From: Morchella semilibera
Lineage: Eukaryota > Ascomycota > Pezizomycetes > Pezizales > Morchellaceae
Direction: 5' to 3'
Assembly: GCA_009192285.1 (NCBI GenBank)
Contig: WBVU01000011.1
Location: 1,174,668 to 1,238,667 of the forward strand
Length of the DNA stretch: 64,000 nucleotides
Shown here: in pieces, positions 15,989 through 27,100 of the stretch
How positions within the stretch are numbered: the stretch's first letter is position 1
Layout of the letters: the number at the start of each line of letters is the position of its first letter
Notes under the pieces: generated by a model
What the model saw: only the letters and a program-made list of their open reading frames with translations
What the model was told of the DNA's origin: nothing
The model's database searches: none
Program-made: the position numbers and the translations under genes

Positions 15989-18900
15989 ATGGACATTTCA
16001 TCGGGAGTTTCGCAAGAAAGACCAAAGGACTTCCTTACATCCGCTACAAGCCCCTCCCTCCAAGTTTCTCGCCCCGTTCCATCAAACTCAGGCTCATCCC
16101 CTTTATCTGAAATAGAACCGGAGCATCAAATAGTAGATATGTCTGTTGAGGGTACTCAAACCAAAGTACCAAAGAATCTAGGAGATGTTGCAGGTTTAGA
16201 AACCTCGGGACTTATCGCCCAGGCTGTGGACCAGGAAGTTCTAGAGAAGGAAATCGCGTTAAAGGTAATTTTACGTGCATTTGCCTACATGAGCTTGTAA
16301 AGGTCACCAACTGACAGGCTCTCATGTATGTATATAGGCAGATCAGGCGATTGCTGATAGAGAGAACGAGCTTGATGAAAAAAGACTAGGAAGGGCTAAA
16401 AATGAAAAAGAGTATATACTTATCATTGGGAGCGCCTTTAACAACTTAACTAAATTAAAAATAGGAAACTTGTGTATTCCCTTGAGAGGATTCAAGAAAA
16501 ACTCAACCATACAAGGACGAAGCTGAGTGAAAAACCAGAGCTTCGTGTACAGATCATGGAGACCCGAGAGAAGATAAACGCGCACGATCAGGATATAGCA
16601 GACATAAAAGCTCGTATTGATGCCCGAAATACCAAAACTGTTGGACATTTGACCGCCCCAGCACTAGCAGCTACTGAAAGATTACCTACAGAAACTGAAA
16701 GGGAGTTTCTTATCAGTGGGTCTCAAATTATAAAATAAGAACTACCACTGACGAATTTAGGAACTGGTAAAATCACGCCATTTTCGCAAGTGCCTGGTGC
16801 AGAGAGGTCCAATATAGACACCAGGAAGGGAATTGATGACTCTGGTTATAGTTCAATGGTTAAGATGTCCCATCAGAACTTGAGAAGGCCAGGATTTCAA
16901 GAGGATATATCCTTTAAGCGTGAAACGAGCTCAGAAGAGGAAGGCGAGATACCTAAAGAGCGCCACCACTTAGAGAGCACTAGAGCCAAGACTCAAAGAC
17001 CCAAGAATTCTGAATCCACTATACAGAGCTCATCCAGAAAGCCTAAGAGGCGTGAAGTATTGCCACACAGCGAGGACGAGGACTACTCGCCCGGGCCGCC
17101 AAAGAAAATAAAAAAGGGGCACCGGAAGAGGACCAATGAGGATGAGGATGAGGATGAGGATGAGGATGAGGATGATGATGAGGATGATTTCACTATAGCT
17201 ACGGCTATGAGCGAGGATGGTACGGATGATGATGATTATATTGGTGAAGAGGAAGCCACAACTGCGAAATCCCGAAAGAGAAAAGCAAAGTCAGTAGAGG
17301 TTAATGACTTGCAAAGTCTGGATGATGGAGATGAAAAGTATTATCAGAAAAGATTAAAGAAGTGGTCACTTTCCCGCCGCATAGCTAGGGATCGGGAAAA
17401 TAAATCGAAGGGTAGTACCGACAAAGACTCGAATTTCGATTCTGAGCTCGAAGAATGGTACATGCCCCACCCAAACAAAGCAGATGCGGTTTTCAGCGGA
17501 GGCTTCAAAATACCAGGGGACATATTCCCTTCCCTTTTCGATTACCAAAAAGTCGGAGTACAATGGCTCTGGGAGCTTCACGCCCAGGACGCCGGCGGAA
17601 TTATTGGTGATGAAATGGGACTCGGAAAAACCATTCAGATAATCTCCTTTATCGCAGGTCTACATCATAGTAACATGCTACGAAACCCAGTTCTCATAGT
17701 TGCCCCGGCTACCGTCTTGAAACAATGGGCGAACGAATTTCATCTATGGTGGCCGCCGTTGAGGGTATCCATTCTTCATAGTAGTGGTAGTGGAATGTTA
17801 AATATTAAGCAAGAAGAAGATTATGATGAACTTCTCGAGGAAGGGAAATCATTTTCCGGGAGAAAGTTTCAGGCAGGGGCAAGGAGGATTGTGAGGAAGG
17901 TTTTTGATAAAGGCTTGTCTTTCTTGATATATATTATTCATAAATGATGCCACTGACTCGTCTCTAGGACATGTCCTTATTACAACATATGCTGGACTTA
18001 AGAGTTATGGTGACTTACTACTAGATAAGGAATGGGAGTATGCAATTCTCGATGAAGGACACAAAATTCGCAACCCTAACGCTGAGATATCGCTCTCATG
18101 CAAAAAACTTAAGGTGAATACCATTTACCCTAAATATATCCTCTACTAAAGGTTCAAAGACTCGTCACCGGATAATCCTTTCTGGAACTCCTCTGCAAAA
18201 TAACCTATCTGAGCTTTGGAGTCTCTTTGATTTTGTCTTCCCCGGTCGTCTTGGAACTTTACCTATTTTCCAGAATGAGTTCGCAACGCCAATAAAGATG
18301 GGCGGTTACTCTAATGCCTCAAATGTTCAAGTTCAGACTGCCTACAAATGCGCAGTTGTTCTACGTGAACTCATCAGTCCTTACCTGCTGCGCCGACTTA
18401 AAGTCGATGTTGCTGCAGATCTGCCAAGCAAGAATGAACTTGTTCTATTTTGCAAACTGACCAAAATACAAAGGGACGAGTACGAAAAATTTCTAGAAAG
18501 TAAGGAATGTAGGCAAATTTTAGACGGGAAACTAAACAGTCTGTTTGGAATTGATATACTGAGAAAGATATGCAACCATCCCGACTTGGTGGATCGGGAT
18601 ACACTTATGCGTGTAAGTTTAGTTATGCTCTTAATGGCCATATCATTTATTGACCAAGATAAAGACGAAAGCCTATGAGTATGGAAAAGGCGCATATTCT
18701 GGGAAAATGCAGATTACAAAATCACTCCTACAACTTTGGAAACAACAAGGCCATCGCACACTCTTATTTGCTCAAACCCGCCAAATGCTCGATATTCTAG
18801 AAAGTTTCGTCAAGAGTTTCCAGGGCTTCAATTATCGGCGTATGGACGGCAATACTATAATCCAGCACCGACAGGAACTAGTCGACGAGTTTAATAGAGA

Positions 18901-20200
18901 CCCTGGCATCGACGTCTTTTTACTAACTACAAAGGTTGGCGGTTTGGGAGTTAACCTGACTGGCGCAGATAGAGTTATCATTTTTGATCCTGATTGGTAT
19001 GCCCTGGTGAACAAAACAGTTTTTTTATACCTAACTAATTAGAGGATTAAATAAAGGAATCCCTCAACGGATATGCAAGCCCGAGAGAGAGCTTGGAGAC
19101 TTGGGCAAAAAAAGTCGGTCACCATTTACAGGCTATTAACGGCAGGAACAATTGAAGAAAAAATATACCATCGGCAGATATACAAACAACATCTTGCGTC
19201 GAAGGTTCTTACTGATCCAAACCAGAAGCGGTTTTTCAAAGTCCGTACATAGTATGATTCCTTTGCGGATCGCCCATGCTAATTCTCATACAGGCGGAAG
19301 ATATGCATGACCTGTTCAAATTGGGCGACTCGACAGTTGGCACTGAGACAGGGAATATGTTCCAAGGCGCCGAGAAAGTATACAGCGAGGACATCCCTTC
19401 AGTCGCCACAGCAGCACCAGAGAACGACGATGACCCCACTGAGCTGCGCAAGATTGCGGGGGTAGCTGCGTTAGAAAGCCTGTATGTATTTCCCGACATC
19501 TCCGTATTTCTTTTGTACCGCTAACCATGGAACTCAGTTCCAACGACGGTGGAGAGGAAGGTACTTCGAGCCAAGGCAAAACAGATGAAATTCGGTTCAT
19601 GGAAAGCATTTCGGCGGCTCCGGCGTCCTCAGTGCGTTAGAGCACGATACTGTAATGAATGCCTCCAATACTCAGGTTAATCACGCAGAAAAACAGGCTA
19701 CAAAGGTCGCTGAGGCCGCTGCAAAGGCACTGCGAGAATCTATCAGGGTAACCCAAGCTGCCTCTATTGGGACTGTAACCTGGACGGGGAAATTTGGCAG
19801 CGCTGGAAAGGACGAAAGCGAAGAACTGCCCGTCATTCCTACCGCAGCAGGCTTGTTAGCTACAATGCGGAGAAGAAATAACGCTACCGGAGGAGGAGGC
19901 GCTAGCTCTAATTTAAATTCGAGGGCTGGGAGTAGGAGCTCAAGCGTAAAGCCCGTTATCATCAGGAAACCATCGCCACGGCAAGATCAACCAAAGGGGA
20001 ACGGATTGATTATGAGCTTGCGAGAGTATATGAAAAACAAGGGCGGGAATGCAACATCGGGGGAAATATCTGAATTCGCAAAGGGGATAATTGAAGTCGG
20101 AGACAAGCAGAGGATGGATGAATTCAGGCACATGTTGAAGGAGATAGCGGTACTAAAAAGAGAGGACAGGACTTGGAGCTTGAAGAAAGAGTTTCTGTGA
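15989..20200 (+). CDS. RAD26: Rad26/CSB (ERCC6-like) SNF2 ATPase of transcription-coupled repair, with a one-base frame break
   Basis: Swi2/Snf2 DNA translocase that acts on stalled RNA polymerase II. Exons: 15989-16264, 16338-16411, 16465-16715, 16761-17912, 17968-18113, 18160-18612, 18659-18996, 19057-19240, 19294-19481, 19538-20200. Motifs in order: acidic Asp/Glu run (17138-17185), [11 protein letters not shown] (ATP binding), [69 protein letters not shown]-terminal winged-helix-like end closes the protein. Exon sum plus one base gives 1241 codons; as written, the frame breaks at the T run 19609-19611, and a premature TAG at 19638-19640 would remove the last 190 residues. Beyond the break the conserved [13 protein letters not shown] block is intact in the shifted frame. 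The intron after 17912 appears to use a GC donor. Confidence 0.93.
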
Positions 20201-20311
20201 GGGTAATTTAGAATATCTACATAATTACGAGCTCATGTTTTTATGCCATTACATCCCAGCATCGCTTCTTATATTTTAGAAAAATTTGCAAGCAGATACT
20301 ATTTGTATATA

Positions 20312-20650
20312 GCGATGGGCACGAGACAAGTTGCCTCGAGACTAATTATAAGTCTCGAGACTTTCAGAAAGACAAGACGAGATCTAAGGGTTGGCAAGAC
20401 AAGACAAGGCAGGACTAGGTCTGAAGGTCTCGGGACTTTTTGGACACCTAAATATGCTCCCCAGCCACTTTTTGGACACCTGAATATACTCCCCAGCCAT
20501 TAACATTCATGATTATATAGGTTCTCCAGAAACTAGGTCACATGACCAAAAGTCTCGAGACTTTGACGGGACTAGAGTAGACCGTTGTCTTTGGCAAGGC
20601 AAGACGAGACTTCCCCAAGTCTCGTCTCGTCTCGTCTCGTGACCATCACT
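20312..20650. mobile_element. GTCTCG-rich MITE-like element, 339 bp
   Basis: Left end AGCGATGGGCACGAGAC and right end (reverse complement AGTGATGGTCACGAGAC) form short terminal inverted repeats of about 17 bp with two mismatches. The interior is dense in GTCTCG/CGAGAC and AAGACAAGAC words on both strands, so it could fold on itself. At the right end CTCGT is repeated in tandem four times. No coding potential. Confidence 0.55.
20436..20499. repeat. Tandem duplication, 32 bp x 2
   Basis: The unit starting CTTTTTGGACACCTAAATAT and ending CCCCAGCCA at 20436-20467 is repeated directly at 20468-20499 with two substitutions. It lies inside the GTCTCG-rich element. Confidence 0.8.
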
Positions 20651-21324
20651 ATTTTTTATATCTTCAAACAAGCTCTTTCGAGAGATAGGAGTACAATGGT
20701 ATTGTAGTTTCCTCCACTAAATTAATACATGTACTTCTACACAGTGACACCCCCTCATGTGTGGGGCTGAAAACCACATCAACAAGTACCATAGAATTAT
20801 TAGCATTTGTTGGAAGGGGTGTTAGCATTGTCTCGATGGCTTATGACTAAGGAGATGAGGGTTAAAACCACACCAAGGCCCAATTCGACGCTACTCTAGG
20901 CGTCCAATTAAGGTTTTGGTCAAATTTGAGCTCTTGGCGGGCTATCCACACCAAAAGCGGTCGCCAAGAACTAAAAATTTAGACTCAGAAGTTGGTTGCT
21001 AAAACCTTTATAGCCAAAGTACCCCTGTCTGGTGGCCTAAACAACCGCTTAATATTGGAAATTATCCCACGACGGAGCTTAGAGGATTCTAGAATGCTGA
21101 AGTCCATTCTTCATGAGCATGTAACATGTTTCAAAATACTGTAGATTAATGTAGGACTTATGTAAAGGTGCGTGCTTTCGTAACTCGATTTTGTTTCGCT
21201 AGTGTTTCTTGCGGTAGTGTTCCAGCAACCATTTTTGGTATTACTTGCTTGAGAACCGGCAAAAGTCCTATAGTAGGTTCGCACAGTAGAGTGCTCTAGG
21301 GTGGGTTGTAGCTGCGTATGTGGG

Positions 21325-21466
21325 TAATACTCGTATGTACTTTCCTGACGTTTGTAAAAATGACCACTATTGCATACCATCCATACAAGTGCGCGCCAAG
21401 TCCGAAATTTAGTATGGTATGCAATGGTGGTCCCCTTTACAAACGTCAGGAAAGTACGAGTATTAT
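21325..21466. mobile_element. Hairpin-forming MITE-like element, 142 bp
   Basis: Left arm 21325-21380 and right arm 21414-21466 are reverse complements over about 50 bp (TAATACTCGTA, TACTTTCCTGACGTTTGTAA, then CATTGCATACCA) with few mismatches and a two-base gap. The loop is about 33 bp. No coding capacity. Confidence 0.65.
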
Positions 21467-22086
21467 AATTTGTAGCCAGACAGCATGTTTGGAAGACCGT
21501 CCTAAGTATAGCGACCTGGGTGGTGTTGTGCATCTTGTCAGCTCTTTTTTTTGCTTCTGTAGTACATACATGTAGTACAATACGGATCACGGAAGCCTAA
21601 AAATAGCCCAAGAAACCCCTGGCAACGAAAAAAACTGGCTCAAAGCGATCAGTGCCTGTGCAAAAACCCTCCCGCCCTTCCAGGGTCCGAGGGAAGCTCT
21701 TTCCTGGACAGGAACTTCTCTTCTATTCGTTGGTTTGACCCCCCTCCTTTCTCTGCTTGTCACTTTCCTCTCTCTCGCCTGTTTATTGATCAATCCTTTT
21801 GTTGTTCTGTTTGTTTTCACTCGTTTCGTTGTTTTGATACCTGCGAACTGTTGCTGTGACCTCCCTGTCTGCCTCAGAAACGCAGGGGATTCGCCTGACA
21901 GACGATTACATTTACCATTCACCACCCACAGTCGCTTTTCTCCTCTCGCATCCTCACTCTCGTTCTCACCCTCACTCACTCTTTTGTTCATCACTTGTTA
22001 ATTACCCCCCTTCGTACTCATCTTGGGTAAGGGAGTTTTCTCACAGAAATAAAAACAACTCGAAGTCTATCCCGTGGTCATTCAAC

Positions 22087-23136
22087 ATGCGAAATTTCCA
22101 ATTAATTTTCGGCCTCGCGTTCTCGCTCTTAGCCGTGTCAACGTCAGCTCATCCAGATGCATCGGTTCCAAATGCGTTGATGCCCCGACAAGGTGTGTTC
22201 TTGAATCTTGGGTCCACCATTGATTGACTGGTATCAACGCATTATACTAATTTGTTTACAATAGATGCTACTACAACCGCAGCCAGTGGGGCCCCTACTG
22301 CCGGCTCAGGGAAGCGGTGCAAGGCCGATGTCGATGAGACCCCCGTAGATACTTCCACAACAGAAGCTGATCCTGTGACGACGACCGACGGAAGTGGCTC
22401 AACTATCACCGTCGCCCCTTCGACTACAACCAATGCGTCGGGATCGAGGTCATCCTCCACCAAATCAAAGAAAATCTCAGCAGATGCGCCAGCGGGTGGT
22501 GTGGCTATGAAAACTCCCGGTGTTATGATGGATATCAAATTTACAAAATTGGTGACCCGGTTACGTTCGTGTGGAATTATACAAGCCTCCAGGTCGCCCC
22601 AACCGCAAATAAATGTACAAGCATACTGTACCGATGGTGCACAATACTTTCCCATTATGATGAATGCGAGTGCGGATACAACGGAGGCCATTTGGGACAC
22701 AGGGGCATATCAGAGTACAGCTTTGTCGAAGCTCCCTGTGTAAATACCCATCTGTATGTGATTGCTGTATCAGTTGGCTAATATTTGGAGGATTGCAGTG
22801 CGACATACACCCTCTTCATTTATGACAATGCGTATGCACCTACTGCAGTCGCCTCTCCAGGACATCTAGGGTCATATTCAGGGCTTACCTTCGGGATGTA
22901 CACTCCTAAGCCTGCTATTCCTCTTGCTAGTATGAACCTCCTCCAGTTTACTCGTTTGGCCCTTTTGTACACCATACTGACAATTTCTCCTAGGCTTTGA
23001 ATGTGCTACATGCGACCCCAGTTCAGCAAGTACTGTGGACATAAGGGCGCTTGGGTTTCTTGTTGGCATGGGACTGGTCACCGCTTTGAGCTTCACATGG
23101 TTTGTGGCGGGGTGTGTTGTAAAACATAAGGTTTAA
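22087..23136 (+). CDS. Secreted, membrane-anchored DUF7137-type protein, with a locally shifted frame
   Basis: Exons 22087-22192, 22265-22739, 22799-22929, 22994-23136 (855 nt, 284 residues). A signal peptide is visible (residues 1-20, ending STSAHP), then a Thr/Ser-rich linker, a beta-sandwich-like conserved region and one C-terminal membrane segment (ALGFLVGMGLVTALSFTWFV). Conserved words (YKIGD, VTFVWNYTSLQV, AIWDTGAYQ, YTLFIYD, LTFGMYTP) match what I recall of a fungus-wide family of unknown function. The words YKIGD to APTA (about 22530-22606) lie one frame away from the rest: one base appears missing near 22520-22535 and one extra in the A run 22607-22609. The two cancel, so the whole frame stays open but about 26 residues are read wrongly. 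The family name is moderately certain. Confidence 0.75.
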
Positions 23137-24117
23137 ATGGATTATTGGTTTGGCTCATAGCGCTCTACTCGGATGCTCAACAATTGGGTACCCCTCCTGT
23201 GTGGATATCATAGGCGGTCCATTGCCCTTTTCCTTCTCTTTTCTTTTTAGCCTCCCCCCCCCCCTTTTTTTTTTTTTTTACTCTCGCATCAGCATTCCAC
23301 CGCATCGGGATTTGGTACTAATGAAATACTTTTCTATATATCCCTTTTCGCTCCAAATTTAATTGGAATCACATTATTATTCATTCTTCTTTCTATTATT
23401 ACTAACGCTAGGTTATATTCACGACGTGGGTGAATGATTTGTGGGCTACGAACCAATTGAATGGGAGGGGGGAGGGGAGGTGCTAAATACGCGGAGGGCT
23501 GTTTGATCAATATGTTAGTCTTTTGCATTTTTGTACCGGCGCGGCGGTGCTCTTTTTTTTTTTTTTTTTTTTCATAGCTATGTATATGTCCGACTTTTCT
23601 TGTTAGTTTAGGAGTGCATGATAGTAAATAGATTTTGCCGGGGACTGCTTCAAAAGTGAATCACGTATCATTGACCCTACGAACCCTGTCGCTAGTGCTC
23701 TAGAGCTAGAAAAACTAGGACTGTGATGTTAATAATTTTTGTGATTGGCTCTAGCTCTTGGAGCCACTATATAGCAGAACTCCGATTTAAAAGAGAATCA
23801 ATAGGGTGTTACTCAATTCATTGGCTAAAAGGTTGACATTAGTTATCGAGACCATAATCTTATCTGGTCTTGGCAGGGGACGTGTTCCCTCGAACGCGTG
23901 AAGAAGCAGACGCGAATTCTATTAATTCAATCTGGACACCACTCCTGACAACACTGCCGGCGACGAATTCTCAATTACTTAACTCCTTGAACCACTTTTG
24001 GTTAATCGGCTATAAAACCACAAGTAATCATCGCGATCTCTGTTGGGGTAAGATAGAGTTTAAACCGGATATCCGCTCCACGACCTCCACTACCGCTTCC
24101 TACTCAAATCACAAAAG
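23137..24117. other. Intergenic region upstream of POL1
   Basis: No gene supported. It holds T runs (23266-23279, 23553-23573) and a poly-pyrimidine tract. An open frame that enters POL1 from 23870 begins in this space, but its first 75 or so residues are not Pol alpha-like and exist only because of the frame break at 24198-24203. Confidence 0.55.
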
Positions 24118-27100
24118 ATGGAGCGCCCCCGCCGTACCGGTACAAAACGTACCCCACATGAGAAATTTGCTGAGCTTCGTAAGCTCAAGGAATCGGGAAA
24201 AAACTCGCCTCTCCACATATGAGGTTGAGAAGGAGGAGGAACTCTATGAAGAGGTCAGTGAGGATGAGTATAAGAAAGTTGTCCGCGACAGGCTAGCACA
24301 AGATGATTTTGTCGTCGATGACAATGGTGAGGGATACATAGATAATGGTATGGACGACTGGGGCGATGAAGGGAGGGTTGGGGGAAACTATGACGAGGAA
24401 AGTGATGGGGGGAGAAAAAAGGGAAAAGAGAAGAGCACGAAAAGGAAGCGCGAAGATGAAGCGAAGAGAAGGGTGGAGAGAGATAAGGATATTACTAAAT
24501 ATTTCAGTTCCGCGAATATCGTGCCAACTGTCAGACCAAAGAAGGTATCTATTAATTTAATTCTTGCCCCTACCTATACAGGCTTTGCTAATCAGGATTA
24601 TATGGTAAAGCCGATAGCCACGGAAGATGATAAAGATTTCATGAACTCCCTATTCGTCGAAATTGATAATGGGCTTCCTACCGGTGTCGCATCCTCTAAA
24701 CGCACCCGGGAAGAACCTCCAGCCCGCAAGGCCCGCCGTCTTTCCCCCGCTTTGGGAAACAGGAAGAAGCCCCCCGTCTTCGGCAAACCTAATCATAACA
24801 CGAGACCCTCTATCCCGAGTCCACTCCCTGCGATAGGTGGAACTGATGACGACGAAGATGAATACGGCGCCCCAGTCGCTGATGACGATATACTCATGTC
24901 CGACGCTCAGATTCCGCCTTCCTCTCCTCTGGCAGGCGCCCAACAACACAAAAAAGTTGCCTTCAAGCAGGAAGAAGAGGACTCGGATGATGATAACCTT
25001 ACGATTGCGGAAGTAAGGGGGAACAAAGGGGTTAAGTCTGAAGCGGTTAACATATCTGCTTCGAGGCCCTCATCCATGAGAATCCCAGAGCAGCAACATG
25101 CTCCTAACACCTCACAGAAGCCAATTGCTATTGATCCATCTACATGGACGAACTTGGCAGGAAGTTTAAATGTTATGGACTCGTCACAGGTGGAGGGTGT
25201 TCAGTGTGGGAAACTAGCGGCTGAGGATGTCGTGGAGGATGATGGAAGTTTGAAGATGTTCTGGTTAGACTGCACAGAAATCTCGGGGTCCCTATTTCTC
25301 TTTGGGAAGGTCATGGATAAAAGGAACAATAAATACGTCAGTGCGTTCTTGAAGATTGATGGAATCCAAAGGAGTCTGTTCTTTTTGCCAAAAGACGACG
25401 AGGAGATTGAAATGAATGATGTTTACGAAGAGGTCAGTTCAATATTGGAAAAAAATGGCATCACAGACTACAGGTCCAAATCCGCTTCCCGAAAATATGC
25501 ATTTGACCTTGCTGGGGTTCCCAGGGAAGGCGATTACCTCAAGGTACAATATTCATATAAACGACCGCCACTGCAACAGAACCTTCAGGGCAAAACCTTC
25601 TCGCACGTTTTTGGTATCAATACATCATTGTTTGAACAGTTTGTCCTCTGCAGAAATGTAATGGGGCCCTGTTGGCTCAGGATTGAAGGTGGAGATTTCA
25701 ATGCTATACAGAATTCATCATGGTGCAAACTGGAGGTCCAGGTTGAGAATCCTACCCAAATCACTGTGTTGGGCGATGACTCTTCAGAGCCACCGCCACT
25801 TACACTCATGAGTATCGCCCTAAGGACGCATATGAATGCCAAAGAGAACAAACAGGAGATTATCGCTATATCTTGCAGAATCTACGAAAACGTAGGCCTA
25901 ACTGATGCTGCATCGCCGGAGACACTACCATGCCAGACTTTCTCGGTGGTCAGGCCTGTTAACATGGTTTTTCCACAAGGATTCGAGATAGCCGCAGAGC
26001 GACACCGGGGGACGGTTAAACAAGAAAGGGATGAAAACATGTTGCTCTCCGTGTTCTTGGCGAAACTACAGCAGGTAGATCCGGATGTGTTAATAGGGCA
26101 TCAGCTTGAGAGTGTGGATTATAGCATTTTGCTTCATCGCATGAAAGAGCGGAAAACTCCACACTGGCACAGAATTGGTAGGATGAAGAGAAATTCTTGG
26201 CCTCAACACGGAGGGAAAATGACGGGAGTCTTTTTCGCAGAACGACAATTAGTTTCCGGGAGATTAATGTGTGATCTTGCGAATGATCTTGGGAAATCAC
26301 TTCTTACTAAGTGCCAGTCTTGGAGCCTTACGGAGATCTGTGAGCTTGTTCTTTCAGAGAAACGGCAAGAATTGGATAACGAGGAGGCACTAAAAACTTG
26401 GGCATCGAACGGGGAAGGATTACTGGATTACGTGCTACATTGTGAGGCGGATACATATTTCATTGCTGCAGTTGCGCTGAAAATCCAAATGTTACCTCTC
26501 ACCAAACAACTCACCAACCTTGCTGGCAACTCATGGGCCCGTACACTCACTGGGACCCGTGCAGAACGGAATGAATACATTCTCCTCCATGAATTCTACC
26601 GTAACAAATTCGTCTGCCCTGATAAAGACTTTAGCAAGGGCAATAAAACCGCCAAAGCCCACGAGGAAGAAGGTATAGACGGAGAGGAGGCCGCCCCCGA
26701 AAAAAAGAAGGATAAATACAAGGGTGGTCTGGTTTTCGAGCCCGAGAAAGGGCTGTATGACAAATTCATCTTGGTCATGGACTTCAACTCGCTATATCCT
26801 AGCATCATTCAGGAATACAACATATGTTTCACAACTGTTGAGAGGAATGATGAGGATGGGGATAAGGTTCCCGAGGTCCCTGAGGAACAAGCATTAGGGA
26901 TTTTGCCGAAGTTGATCAGTACGTTGGTCCAGAGGAGACGGCAAGTCAAGAATTTGATGAAGGACAAAAGTGCCACAGCGGTGCAGAGGTCACAGGTTTG
27001 TTTATGGTTCTGGCTGTGAAGAGTGTGGCTGACTAGAGAATAGTGGGATATTAAACAACAGGCATTGAAGTTGACCGCAAACTCTATGTACGGTTGTTTA

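Larger units (their letters stand above)
20201..22086. other. Intergenic region with repeats
   Basis: No gene supported. It contains a GTCTCG-rich element (20312-20650) with an internal 32 bp tandem duplication, an imperfect inverted repeat near 20912-21012, and a strong hairpin element (21325-21466). The last 400 bases are pyrimidine-rich and are probably promoter and 5' UTR of the next gene. Confidence 0.6.

Noticed and set aside
23870-24117. Extended N-terminus for POL1
   Set aside because: The added residues do not resemble Pol alpha, and the expected N-terminus is found from 24118 in another frame.
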